Origin: Helianthus annuus | Lineage: Eukaryota > Streptophyta > Magnoliopsida > Asterales > Asteraceae | Reading direction: 5' to 3' | DNA length: 64,000 nucleotides | Assembly: GCF_002127325.2 (NCBI RefSeq) | Contig: NC_035444.2 | Coordinates: 81,085,870-81,149,869, forward strand | Shown here: piece after piece, positions 44,252 through 56,511 of the stretch | How positions within the stretch are numbered: position 1 is the stretch's first letter | Layout of the letters: the number at the start of each line of letters is the position of its first letter | The notes under the pieces: model-generated | The model's input: only the letters and a program-made list of their open reading frames with translations | The model's database searches: none | Told to the model about the DNA's origin: nothing | Program-made: the position numbers and the translations under genes

Positions 44252-45210
44252 CTTCTTTTCTTTGCATGGGATTTCTGCTGGCTGTTGCTGCCGGCGATTC
44301 CGATTTGCAGGTCGTGGACTCCTGAATCCTTAGCTTCTGCTGTGCTCTGGTGATCACTATTCTTGCGCTGCTGCTATGCTTGAGACTGAACGGTAGCCGA
44401 ACCCTTGCTGGAAGTGGTAGCAGAAGTGGTAGCGATAGTAATAGAGATGATACAACTAGGCAGTCTGTTCTGTTCCACTGCCTGGTCCGTGAGGCGATGA
44501 GCAAGACGCTGAATGTCTTGGATATTGTCGAGGTTAGCCGATGTATCATGGCTCTGAATCTCTGAGGCTAGACCCTTGAGGTACAATTCGATACACTTGC
44601 TTGGAGGGTCCACCATGGTTGGACACAAGATGGCTAGTTCGTTCGACCGGTTCGTATAAGCTTCAATTTCTGACCCCGTCATTTTCAAATGGTAAGGCTC
44701 CACTTCTAACTTATGGATGTCATCACGCGTGCAGTGTTCCTTTTTAGTGCATTCTTTGAATTCGTTCCAGGGGGTGGCGTTAGCAGTTGCCAACCCTAGT
44801 ATCCGTACTTGCGCGTTCCACCAGGTTAACGCGATTTCTTCCAAAGTACCAGTGACGTACTCGACTCTGCGAGCCTTAGGACATTCACACATCTCGAATG
44901 CAGACTCGAGCTTCCCAACCCAAATGGAGTAGTCCCACTGCTCCTTCTGTGCCACTGAATGTGCTTGGACGACAGTCCATGAAGTTCCTGAATGTGCAGA
45001 CAGGTTGCTGTGCGTTCTGACCCGTTGCGCGAGGAAGATAGGTCAAGGTTAAGCGCGAGAGTTGGGTCACGAGAGTAGGATCTAACATCCTAGAATAGGT
45101 CTGGGATAGCAGGTTATACCTCCTGCTTGTGCGGCTGCAAGCGTCGCAGCAACTTGTTCGTTAATGAGAGCCGTCAACCGGGCTTGAGTCATGCTAAAAC
45201 GTCCAAACAT
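44252..45210 (-). pseudogene. Inner element gag, frameshifted and lacking zinc knuckle and protease
   Basis: Begins near the ATG at 45210 (MFGRFSMTQARLTALINEQV). It changes frame to FRNFMDCRPSTFSGTEGAVG and again to KLESAFEMCECPKARRVEYV, the Gag core with TWWNAQVRILGLATANATPW. It stays open to 44374. The CCHC zinc knuckle and the aspartic protease that normally link Gag to RT in Tekay elements are not there. A deletion of several hundred bases joins the Gag end almost directly to the RT lead-in. Confidence 0.85.
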
Positions 45211-45504
45211 GATTGAGTAGTAAAGGTAGCATAGGTATGAATGGTTCGCGAGTAGTGCGGTGACAGAAAAGCGTAGGCATATAGGTGTTCTCATGAAATC
45301 AAAGCATGTGTATCTAAGCGTAATGCGAGCAAAGTTCTAAGCAGTTCTAGCAAACAGGCAATAAACATAACCTTATTACCTAGGATGTCGAGTCTTGCAC
45401 GTGGAGCGAAGCGTCGTTGTGGATCGTTGAGAGCACTGTTCTGGTTATAGTCCGGTTTTAATAAAACGTTTTCCCATATTAAAACCAAGTTCTCTATAAC
45501 CAAT

Positions 45505-45517
45505 GGCTCTGATACCA
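45505..45517 (-). other. Primer-binding site of the inner element
   Basis: The minus strand reads TGGTATCAGAGCC, complementary to the 3' end of initiator tRNA-Met, three bases inside the 5' LTR. Confidence 0.85.
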
Positions 45518-48500
45518 ATCTGTCACACCCCCAAAATCCCACACGCGGAGTACCACCGCTTGGGAGCGTGACTGACCAGGATCAAGCCACCAATTATATC
45601 AAACATAGCATTTAATAATAATCAAAGACATAATTGGTGTTCAAAACCAAACACTGTTTAAGTAGCGGAAGCATTAAATGTAAAACCCAAAGCATAAGTA
45701 TCAAGGTGTGAATGTAAAAGTGTTTAATAAGCATTCACGAGTTCTTGTCCACAACGACCCGCCTCTCCTCTGGTGCAAGCTCCAAGTATACCTAAGGTCC
45801 TGCAAGGCATGCAGCAAATAGTCAACAAACTAGTTGAGCGAGTTCACAGAAAGTAAGTTCATAACATAATGCATAGGTATAGCTAGTGGGGGCTTCCCAT
45901 ACTAGTGTGTACTAAAGGTGGGGGCTTCCCATGTTCATCCTGGCTAATGAGGGCTTCTCATTAACGGTACTTACTAGACTAACTTCCGACCATGTGTTCT
46001 TCTTTACCGAGAACAGGAATACGTACAGGGTCACGTAGGCTTTACGTGACGTGCCCTTCCCCGAGGACAGTGGTACGCGTGGGGGCTACGTAGGCTTTAC
46101 GCAGCGTGGCCTTCCGACCTGGAAGCCAGAGAATGGTATTGGGTTACGTAGGCTTTACGTAACGTGTCCTCCCGACCCGGGAGACATATGGCAAATATAC
46201 TGGGTTACGTAGGCTTTACGTAACGTGTCCTGACTAACCTGAGGACGATGGTCTATAGTCTGGTATATGCGTAAGTACGAGTATCTCCTTTTACAATAAC
46301 ATATCCAACCCAATTCCCAACCCGGGAATCCCATGCCTTGGCTGTGTGAACTCACCTTGGTTTGCTCGGCAGATACACAAAGAGTATAGATAAGCTAGTA
46401 ATTTGTCAATCACGTCCTAGCATGGTTGTAATACAAGTCAGGTTTGGTGTTCAAGTAGTGCACGTAAACAATCAAAGCAAGCACGTATGCACGTAAACAA
46501 TCAAGAGCATACACTTGTGCGATTCATTATATGTTTCCCAAACATTACCCGGCCCAAACAATAAGCCCATTCAGTAAACGGCCCAAAGATAACAATTTAG
46601 ACATGAAGGTGTCGGCCCAATTAATCAACATGCAATGTCTTGTGCGATTGGCCTAGGCCCAACTATAAACGGCCCATTGTGTTGTGTGATTCAGCTAGCA
46701 TAAGCAGCCCAAACATATGGTACGTAGTGGACTTGTGCGGTCCGATTCAGGTTGTGCGACTGGATGTTTTGTGCGACTATATTGCTTGTACGACCGGGCT
46801 GGGTTGTGCGAGTGAACATGTGCGATCCGTTACATAAACGGCCCAAAAATAACACCTAGTGAAATTGTGCGGTCCATTAGTGTGATCGGCCCACACAATG
46901 ACTTGTGCGGCCCGGATCCAGTTGTGCGTCTAAGTGGACTGGGCTGCCCGGCCCACAATCAAACAACTTGTGCGACCAGGCAGTTTGGGCTTGTGCGAGA
47001 GGGGCTTCCTTGTGCGAGCTGACTTCTTGTACAATCAAGAAGTCTTGTGCGGTCAGCCCATGATGTGCGATCAGTTTAAGTTACCCGAATTATATGCTTG
47101 TTCGGTTACACATTAATTAGTTTCCAAACACACCATTATCAATTAACACAATCTCAGTACATCACTTAGCATAATATCGATCAATCAAGATAATCTATCA
47201 AGAATCCTCATGAACCCTAACAATCGTATGAACAATCTCTAACAATTTATATGAACATATGGCCTAGAACATCAACCAATCCGATTACATGAGCATACAC
47301 ATATGACCGATATCAAAACACCATTAAACATCAAACGATTAACAGAACTATTAGCATGAATCCGTTTTATACATCACCTCATCACAACCGATTACCCTAT
47401 ACCCTTACTTCCGATTTTTGTGTTAAGATCATGAGGTATATTCACATATAAAGACTAGCCTAGATCGATCAACAACCATCATGTAACATCATATGAGTGC
47501 ATATCACATACAATCAATTAGTAAACAAGCAACATACACTAACCGGTTGTAAATCAAGAGAGAGGCGATGATCCTCTTGTGCCTTGTGTCGTCGGGTTCT
47601 AAGCAGCCGAGAGAGAGAGAGATAGCAACTAGGGTTGTGTGTGATAATGTGTTGTAACAAGATGAGAGAAGGGCCAAGTCCCCTAAGTGTTTTCACGGTT
47701 AAGAGAGGGGCCGGTTCTACCTTGGGCCGTCCTTGAGCCCAATCAAATGATATGGCCCAATGGCCTTGTGTGAATGATGTGAGCTTGTACGGTTCGATCG
47801 TTAAATACATACATACATATAACCCAACACATGATTCACAAAGCTCACACAAAATAACAAACATTTATTAAATCCAACCATATAATTTAGTTCACATACG
47901 TACATAGCGTTACACAAAACTAGTCTAAAGTTCGAGTTGTCACACGACCGATGGCGGAATCATCGGGGCGCGGCACTGAGCGAAACAGATTGTTCAGAAG
48001 TTTCCACAACAACTATCATACAATTCAGTTATATAACACGTCCCATACCGTGTCCCAAACAATAACAAGTTATCATAGAAATCAACTAAACAATATGGGA
48101 ACTGTTCCGACAACTCAAATTCTTAATTATTACAGACCGAATTTAAATATTGTTTTAAGACTTCTAGACGGCTATCCGTAAATCTTACTGACTACAGGTG
48201 CCAGTACAAGATCTACAGATAATTATGGCCCTGGAGCAGGTACGTGGACACTGTCCTAAAGTCACAGGCTCCTAGAAGCTTATTATTGCCTCGCTTCCCT
48301 AGCAAGCTAGTAGCTTAAACACCTGTCACATACGTTAAAATAAAAGTCAATACATATAATGTAAAGGTGAGTACACAAGTTTGATATAGCATATAGAGTC
48401 CGAATAGTTTACGCATAACCAAGCACGTACACAAGGGAAAACGATGCATGTAAATTATCGACATGGGACCATCGATACCAACGACTGCGGGTTGACTGTC

Positions 48501-48889
48501 CGAGACAGTTCGCAATACATGATTACCACCGTAATCCATGCAAGAAATTGTCCTTAGCAACCCCCGTGTGAACGGGTGCTGAGTCCAAACTATAGTACTA
48601 CGTTGCTAAAGCAGGTAGATAGCACTCCACGTGTAAACATAATAAACAGCAATCATTTAGACAAGTAATACATGCAAATAGGTTAGCGTTCAAATAGTTT
48701 GTGTTGTTTGTGAATTTGATAGATTACGTATGTAACACCCAAAAGTGCTGAAAGCAAAAAGGGATCGAGTATACTCACAGTGGTTGATCGTGGATTGAAG
48801 GGAGCACTGAGAATAGGTTAGCCTGAATAGTTCGATAACACAGCGATGAGTAACGCGGAAAAGTGAACAGTGGAAACTGGATCGGATAG

Positions 48890-49400
48890 ACCAATCGATC
48901 GGACAGCTGTTCGATCGAGTGGGCTGTTCGATTGGTTTGAAAGTCCGTTCGAACATCCATTCGATCGGCCGGCTGGCTCGATCGGCTGGTTCCTTCAAGT
49001 GGATTGTTTCTTCCTTTGATGTGAAGGATGTGTTTGTGTATGATGGTTGTACTACCTTTCAAGTTGGCCGATCGAACAGCTGTTCGATCGGTTAGCCCAA
49101 CCGATCGGCTAGCACTTCATTGTTTCAAATATGTCACTCGATCGGCTGGCATGTTCGATCGGGTGACATTCCAATGTTTCGAAAAGTCTAAGTGTTTTGA
49201 AGTATAGTATCTCATGATTCGAGTAGTAATGATTACAATCGAGTGGCGTAGTCGATCGAACAGTACCTCGTCAATACTACACTTCATGAGTTTGTGGGAC
49301 TAAGTGCTAGTCGATCGGTTAGCCTAGTCGATCGGCTGGCATAGTCGTTCGGTTGGGCTGTTCGATCGAACAGCCTAGCCGTTCGGCCAGCTTCTCGATT
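48890..49400. repeat. CGATCG-rich block in the outer LTR
   Basis: About 13 copies of the palindrome CGATCG occur here within phrases such as TTCGATCGGCTGGC and GATCGAACAGC. Three more are at 50119-50178. The same block is at 57470-57985 and 58690-58760 in the other LTR. Confidence 0.85.
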
Positions 49401-50048
49401 CGGTTAACCTATCACTTAACACTTGATTATTCCCGTTGTTTGTTGATGTTTTAGAGATATTTTGACTACGAGTTGAACCACGAAACTGAAGTCCCCACTT
49501 AGCCTACTGTCTCGAGCAGGAATCACCCAAACTCGGTCAGAGACGGTTTGGAACCCAAGTTTAACGTTTAACCCGGAATCGGTATATCTCTCGGTAGAAC
49601 CCGAATCTTGAACCATGTGTTTGTTTAGATTGATTTGTAAATCGGTTCAAGTCTCGTTTTCACCTTTTTGAGTGTAAAAGAGTTGAAAGATAGATGAAAA
49701 CCCATCTTCCAATCCTTTTCCACCGTGAAATGTTAAGATCTTTGAAAGATTTTAGGTTATTTATGTGGAAATCGGTTAGATCTAAGCTATTCATGGTGGA
49801 ATGATGTCAAAACTTAGTGTTCTTGAAGAACACTTGATGACATCACTCAAGAACACCTAGATCTTGGTGATTTCATGGATGAAATCCAAGTTTTGAAAGA
49901 TAGAAAGATGTAGAATCGATTAATGAACAAAAACGTACAAGGATTAGAGCGAAATACTTACCGGTTTGAGAGAAATCTGAGATTTAGTGAGAAGAAGAGG
50001 CTGTTCGGTCAGAGCTTTTCCAAAAGTGGAAAGTTTGACAAGGACAGC

Positions 50049-50060
50049 CCTATTTATAGG
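50049..50060 (-). promoter_or_regulatory. TATA box of the outer element's 3' LTR
   Basis: The minus strand reads CCTATAAATAGG. The same box is at 58629-58640 in the 5' LTR, where it would start the genomic transcript. Confidence 0.6.
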
Positions 50061-50700
50061 CTTCCAAAAGAGGAAAGGGTTCAGCTGATCGAACAGCATC
50101 CCTGATCGAGCAGCTGTCCGATCGAACAGCCTGTTCGATCGGCTAGCCTGTTCGATCAGGTTGCCCTGTTCGATCGGCTTGCCTGGTTTTGAGCGTTTTG
50201 CGACGATTTTTGATATTTCGACTTCGATGAATGATGATTTGAGAATGATCAAATTACTTTTAGTCTCAACTACTATATCTAACATACAAGCATCCTTACA
50301 ACCATTTCGGGTTCGATTTCCATTGAGTTTGATTCACCTTTGAGTCTTGATTGATTTGATTTATTCACCACACATTTTAACATAAAAATAAACATGCACA
50401 AGTAACACATAAGGCACACACACACGTATAAAAAGTACTAAAATCCCCACACTTGAGTTTGATGATTGATTTGGTTAGCTTGATTATTGATTGACTAGCT
50501 TTATTGCATTGTTACTTCCTATCATTCACAGTCGGTCGTTGATTCACAGTTCGATCATCGGTCGATTAGTTTGATTATACAACACTTACTCCAAATAATA
50601 CGAAAATCAAAATGAAACTAAAATGAAATTACTCTTTATTTCCAATAACAGTCAACACTTGACTTTGACTTTGACTTTTGGAAAACACGGGGTGTTACAG

Positions 50701-50714
50701 TCTCCCCTCCTTTA
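50701..50714 (-). other. Polypurine tract of the outer element
   Basis: The minus strand reads TAAAGGAGGGGAGA immediately before the 3' LTR. Confidence 0.8.
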
Positions 50715-50786
50715 GGGAATTTCGTCCCGAAATTAGGCCGAGAACCGTACATCGCCGTGTGATTTTACCAATTTGATGCTTCAGAT

Positions 50787-53700
50787 CTATCTGAACAACT
50801 GCGGGTACTTGGCCTTCATGTCACTTTCGAGTTCCCAAGTGAACTCCGCGCCTCGTTTGCCTTCCCATCGTACCTTTACAATAGGAATGCGAGAGCGTCT
50901 GAGTTGCTTGGTCTGTCGGTCCATGATTTCGACAGGCTTTTCCACGAAGTGTAGTGTCTCATTGACCTGAAGATCGTTGAGTGGTATTATCGCGTCGTGA
51001 TCGGCTACGCATTTTCGAAGGTTTGAAATATGGAAAGTCGGGTGGACATTGCTGAGTTCCTCCGGTAATTCGAGTTTGTAGGCAACCTTACCGATTCTTT
51101 CCAGAATCTTAAAGGGTCCAACAAATCGAGGCGCAAGTTTCCCTCTTTTGCCGAATCGGACTACTCCCTTCCAAGGTGATACCTTTAGGAGCACGTAGTC
51201 GCCAACTGCAAATTCGCGGGGCCTGCGTCGTTTATCGGCGTACATCTTTTGTCTGTCCCGGGCCTTTACCAAATTTTCCCTTATCTGGTGGATCTTGTCA
51301 GTCGTTTCTTGCAAAATCTCGGGCCCAGTCAATTGTGAATGACCGACCTCGTGCCATACAATAGGCGAGCGACATCTCCTACCATACAAGGCTTCGAAAG
51401 GTGCCATTTCGATGCTGGAGTGATAGCTATTATTGTACGAAAATTCGACCAACGGTAGGTGTTTGCTCCAACTACCACCAAAATCGATAACACACGCACG
51501 GAGCATGTCTTCAATAGTACGAATCGTTCTTTCAGTCTGCCCGTCGGTTTGCGGGTGGAATGCGGTACTCAAATTCAGCGTCGTACCAAGAGCTGCTTGA
51601 AAAGTTTCCCACAATCTCGATGTAAACCGAGCATCGCGATCCGAAATGATGTCTCGAGGCGTACCATGATTCTTAATGATCTCGTCGGTGTAGATTTGGG
51701 CGAGCTTGGCCACCTTGTAGTCTTCTCGTATTGGCAAAAAGTGGGCTGATTTGGTTAGACGGTCGACTATAACCCAAATACTGTCGTGACCTGATGGCGT
51801 GGTCGGAAGCTTAGTTATGAAATCCATAGCTATGCTTTCCCACTTCCATACGGGTATCGGCGGTTGTTCGAGTAAGCCTGAAGGTCTTTGGTGTTCAGCC
51901 TTGACTCTTGCACAAGTTAAACAGCTACCAACATATAGAGCAATATCCCTTTTCATCCCAGGCCACCAGTACTTGTAGCGAAGGTCCTGGTACATTTTGT
52001 CCGCACCGGGATGAATGGAATATCGGGATTTGTGGGCTTCGTTCATGATAATCTTTCGCAAATCTGTCCTCCTCGGAACCCAGATTCGGTCCAGATAATA
52101 GAATATCCCGTTGGCTTTGCTCACGAGCTGAGTTCCATCGTGATAGATTCGTTCTTTCTTCAACGTACGCTCGTTAAAGCAAGCGTGTTGTGCTTCGCGG
52201 ATGAGAGCTTCGAGGTTATACTGAGCCTGGATGTTTCGAACACCTATCACGTAATTCTTTCTGCTGAGGGCGTCTGCAACTACATTCGCCTTGCCTGGGT
52301 GATAACGGATCTCACAGTCGTAATCGTTGAGAAGTTCTACCCATCGGCGTTGACGCATATTGAGTTCCCTCTGGTTAAAGATATGTTGTAGGCTCTTGTG
52401 ATCGGTGAAGATCGTACACTTTGTACCATACAGGTAGTGTCGCCAAATCTATAAGGCAAAGACAACTGCGCCTAGCTCGAGGTCATGGGTTGTATAGTTC
52501 TTCTCGTGGATTTTGAGCTGTCGAGATGCGTAAGCTATAACCTTGTCTCGTTGCATGAGAACACAGCCAAGTCCAAGGTTTGAAGCATCACAATAGACAA
52601 CGAAGTCATCGCTTCCGTCTGGCAGTGTAAGAACTGGTGCATGGCACAGCATGTGTTTGAGGGTTTGGAAAGCAGTCTCCTGCGCGGTTCCCCACACAAA
52701 AGGCTTGTCTTTATGAGTAAGGGAGGTAAGCGGCACAGCAATCTTTGAGAATCCTTCGATGAATCGCCGGTAGTAACCGGCTAATCCGAGAAAAGAGCGA
52801 ACTTCTGACGGATTCTTTGGCGTAACCCATCCCTTGACTGCCTCAATCTTTGCAGGATCAACGTGTATACCCCGACTATTCACAATGTGACCCAGAAATT
52901 GAACCTCCTCCAACCAGAATTCACACTTGGAGAATTTGGCGTAGAGTTGGTTTCCCTGAAGCAACTCGAGAACCAATCGCAAATGTTGCGCATGTTCGGC
53001 CCTCGATCTGGAGTAAATCAGGACATCGTCGATAAATACAATGACGAAACGGTCTAAGAACGGTTTACACACGCGATTCATCAGATCCATAAAGACCGCG
53101 GGTGCGTTGGTCAAACCAAAAGGCATGACAACAAATTCGTAGTGGCCGTATCGGGTTCGAAAAGCGGTTTTGGGTATGTCTTCCTCTTGAATCCGCAACT
53201 GATGGTAGCCTGAACGTAGATCAATCTTGGAGAAACACTGAGCACCTTGTAGTTGGTCAAACAGATCATCGATTCTTGGTAAGGGGTATCGGTTCTTGAT
53301 GGTCAGCTTGTTCAATTCCCGGTAATCGATGCACATTCGGAACGACCCGTCCTTCTTTTTGACGAAAAGGACTGGTGCGCCCCATGGAGAAGTGCTTGGG
53401 CGAATGAAGCCTTTTTCAAGTAACTCTTGGAGTTGGTTTGAGAGTTCTCGCATCTCAGATGGAGCGAGTCGATACGGGGCTTTGGCCACTGGATTGGCTC
53501 CCGGAATAAGGTCGATTCGAAAATCGATATCACGACTTGGAGGTAATCCAGGAAGATCATCAGGGAACACCTGAGGAAATTCTCGGACAACGGGGACATC
53601 CTTGACTTCAACTTTCTTTTTCTTGTCCGTCTCAGCTACAACAATGTTGGCCAAGAAGGCTCGATATTCCTTGCGGAGATATTTGCGAGCTTGAAGACAG

Positions 53701-55418
53701 GACATGAGCTTGAGATCTTTTGCAGTAGTTTCACCATAAACACATAGAATATCACCACTAGCTAGCACAAAACGAATCATCTTATCGGCACACACAACTT
53801 CAGCATGGTTTTCACGAAGAAAGTCCATGCCTACTATGACATCGAAACTTCCGAGCTGCATCGGAATGAGATTAATCGGGAATATATGATTGTTGAGCTC
53901 GAGAGTACAATCACGGAGCACAGAATTGACAGCAATGGTTCTTCCGGTAGCGACTTCTACTTCGAAGGGTGTCGAAAGATAAGAGCGCTTACGTCTAAGA
54001 AGCTTCTCAAATTCAAATGACACAAAGCAGTTATCGGCTCCAGTATCAAACAAACATGATGCATATATACCATTCACAAGGAACGTACCATTGACCACGT
54101 TGTTATCAGCTTGAGCCTGGCGTGCGTTGATGTTGAAAGTTCTGGCGTGAGCGGCTTGTTGTTGAGGCTGTTGTTGTTGTTGCTGGGGTTGTTGAGCTTC
54201 TTGTTTCACCACCCTGTTCGGGCACCGGTTTGCGAAGTGGTTAGGGTCACCACATGCAAAGCAGGTCCGAACATTGGTTGTTGGGGCCTGAGCGGCTTGT
54301 TGAGCTTGAGGAGCAGGGAGTAGAGCTTGGTTGGCAGTGACTTGGGCTTGAGCTTGACGGGGACCATAGCGGCAACTCGCAGTGAAATGCCCGTAAACGT
54401 TGCAGTGGGCACAGAATCGGCAGGCCACACCCACCGGGTGATGACAGGAACATGTAGCACAGAGTGGGTGGGGGCCGGTGTACGCACGCTTCGCTGGCGG
54501 CGCATTGATCACTGGCGCTGAACGCTGTGGCTGTTGCTGCTGGGCTGGTACAGACTGTAGTGGAGCAGCAGTGGTTGCGGCGGCGCAATTCTTGTTCTTC
54601 TTTCTTCTCCTCGAGGACTTGGAGGCTTGAGCAGTAGGGTTGTCGGTTGATGCGGTAGTAACTTGATGCAGGGGCTTGACTTGCTTATCCCAGAAACCAG
54701 CCTTCACCCGCTTGTCATTAATCTCAGCGGCGAGCAGGTAGGTCTCCTCAATCGTTGCGGGCTTTGAAGCTAGGACAAAATCCGCTACACAGTCAGGAAG
54801 AGCGCGGATGTATTTTTTGATGGTCATGTCGGGAGTCTTGACCTGGTCTGGGCAGATGATGCTTAACTGCTTGAAGCGAGTAGTGAGACCGGCGTTGTCA
54901 CCCTTGTCTTGTTTAATACCCCAGAATTCATCCTCCAACTTATGGCGCTCATGGGAGGGGCAGTATTCTTCGATCATGATTTCCTTCAGCTTCTTCCATG
55001 ACAGGGCATAGGCTGCGTCGTTTCCGCGCTTGTTTCTTTCAGCAGTCCACCAGTCCAAAGCACGGGACTGGAAGACGCCAGTAGCATTGAGAGTCCGGAG
55101 ATTATCTGGGCATCCACTTTGACGAAAGGTGACTTCTATCGAGTCAAACCAGTGAAACATAGCCGTTGGACCATCCTCGCCGGTGAACTCTTTTGGCCCA
55201 CATGCCTTAAATTGCTTGAAGCTAAAAGCAGTCTTGCTGGATTCTTTCGGAGCATCAGCTTGTGACATCTCAGATGATTTGCTGGCGTTCTCATAAACCT
55301 CACTCACGGCCTTCGCCACGGTCTTAGAGATGATAGCAGCCAGACGTCGATCTCTTTTCTCCTGGCGGGTAAGGCGCGAGCGTGATCTAGGTTGTCCAGA
55401 TGACGACATGGTCTGCAA
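50787..55418 (-). pseudogene. Outer element gag-pol, one in-frame TAG
   Basis: A single frame of 1543 residues interrupted only by a TAG at 52449-52451 in RNase H, where the inner element has an AAG lysine codon ([11 protein letters not shown]). Order: Gag core (TALDWW-like [11 protein letters not shown], around residue 130), two CCHC-like clusters ([31 protein letters not shown]), protease (CLFDTGAD), RT ([26 protein letters not shown]) and RNase H (VVYCDASN). Integrase follows ([49 protein letters not shown]). The end module has [20 protein letters not shown] and a Tekay chromodomain-like tail ([14 protein letters not shown], ending YPQLFR). Apart from the TAG I see no damage. The copy is either freshly inactivated or relies on stop-codon read-through (less likely). 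Confidence 0.93.
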
Positions 55419-56498
55419 TAGTCATCGTCACAGGCTCAACACAACAAATTCGAGTCCCACACGTTCTTAGATCTCTAAAGCTTAGAATCACGTCGCATCT
55501 CTCGTCACGTAACACGTATAAACACATAAGCACATAATCACAGAGGCACATAAGCACAGAAGCAATTAGAGCACATAAGCAATTAAGCAGATAGAGCACT
55601 TAATTTCCTAAACACGTACGCACTTTTATCACAGAGGCGAGTAATGTCATGTAATCCTCTTAACCGTACACAGCAGCACACTTAGCTTCCTAACCGCCTC
55701 TAAGTTTTGAGTATAGCAGTCGCGTTCAATACGTCGAGCAGCATAGTATGGTGTAGTGTAGCGTAGTATATTGGTTTCGTTTAGATCACATCAACAAGGA
55801 TTTGAATCGAGATAGGATAGCAACAAAGGTCACGCAGATTGATAACAAATGGAGTAACCAACGAATCTTAAAACACGTAAACAGGTAAATCACATAAAAT
55901 CAACAAAGCAACACTCAAAATCGGGAAATGGATTGTCTGCGGCTACTAGACTTTGACTAACCATGGCAATTCAACTATTCACAGTTGACTTGTCGTCACT
56001 TTCGACTCTAGGGGGACATGTTTCTGCCTCGATTCTTGGGCATTATGCATGCGCATTCTAGGCCATACTCGTGAGTTCAGGTCGTTGGAGTCCGTCAATT
56101 GCCTTGGCGAGATAAAATAAAGTCGGAATAACTGCCAAGGTTAGGGTTTCACCCCTAGCTCAGCAATTTCTTCCTTGTTTTAAGAAAATTCAGAGGAAAG
56201 TTTTCATCAAATTTCGGGTTTTCAGCCCTGATTTGGTATAATTCTCCCCCGTTTGTTGATAGAAAATCACACAAAATAATCGGCAAAGATTTTGTAATTT
56301 AGGCAGGAATTTGCGGGTTTCACTCCTAATCCCGTCCAAATTACAAAATTTGGCTCGGAGTTCGGATGTAATGATAGAATAGAAGGAAACAATATAAAAT
56401 AAGCACATAAACTTGGTCTCTTGGTTCCTAACTATAGTCTAGGTCTCTAAGACAGCGATCCGGACTAGATCGTGTCTAACCTAATTCCCTATAGTTAT
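55419..56498. other. Untranslated leader of the outer element
   Basis: About 1.1 kb between the primer-binding site and gag with no open frame of note, typical for Tekay elements, which can carry packaging signals here. Confidence 0.5.
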
Positions 56499-56511
56499 GG
56501 CTCTGATACCA
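56499..56511 (-). other. Primer-binding site of the outer element
   Basis: The minus strand reads TGGTATCAGAGCC (initiator tRNA-Met), three bases inside the 5' LTR, as in the inner element. Confidence 0.85.

Larger units (their letters stand above)
38947..47944 (-). mobile_element. Second Tekay-type element, innermost and youngest, non-autonomous
   Basis: Flanked by CGACC (38942-38946 and 47945-47949), a duplication of bases 11-15 of the outer element's LTR. The 3' LTR is 38947-41370 and the 5' LTR 45521-47944, both 2424 bases. I saw no differences in the stretches I compared. The internal region is only 4150 bases. Gag is frameshifted, the zinc-knuckle/protease part is missing, and reverse transcriptase lacks its active-site block. 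The integrase and chromodomain-like end are open. It most likely moved with enzymes supplied by a relative. Confidence 0.95.

Noticed and set aside
39581..47864. Identical short open frames in pairs at 39581/46155, 40066/46640, 40940/47514
   Set aside because: They lie in the two LTR copies of the inner Tekay element, have no known domain, and are paired only because the LTRs are identical.
52535..54588. Open frames opposite or overlapping the Tekay polyprotein
   Set aside because: Shadow frames of the gag-pol sequence with no recognisable domain.
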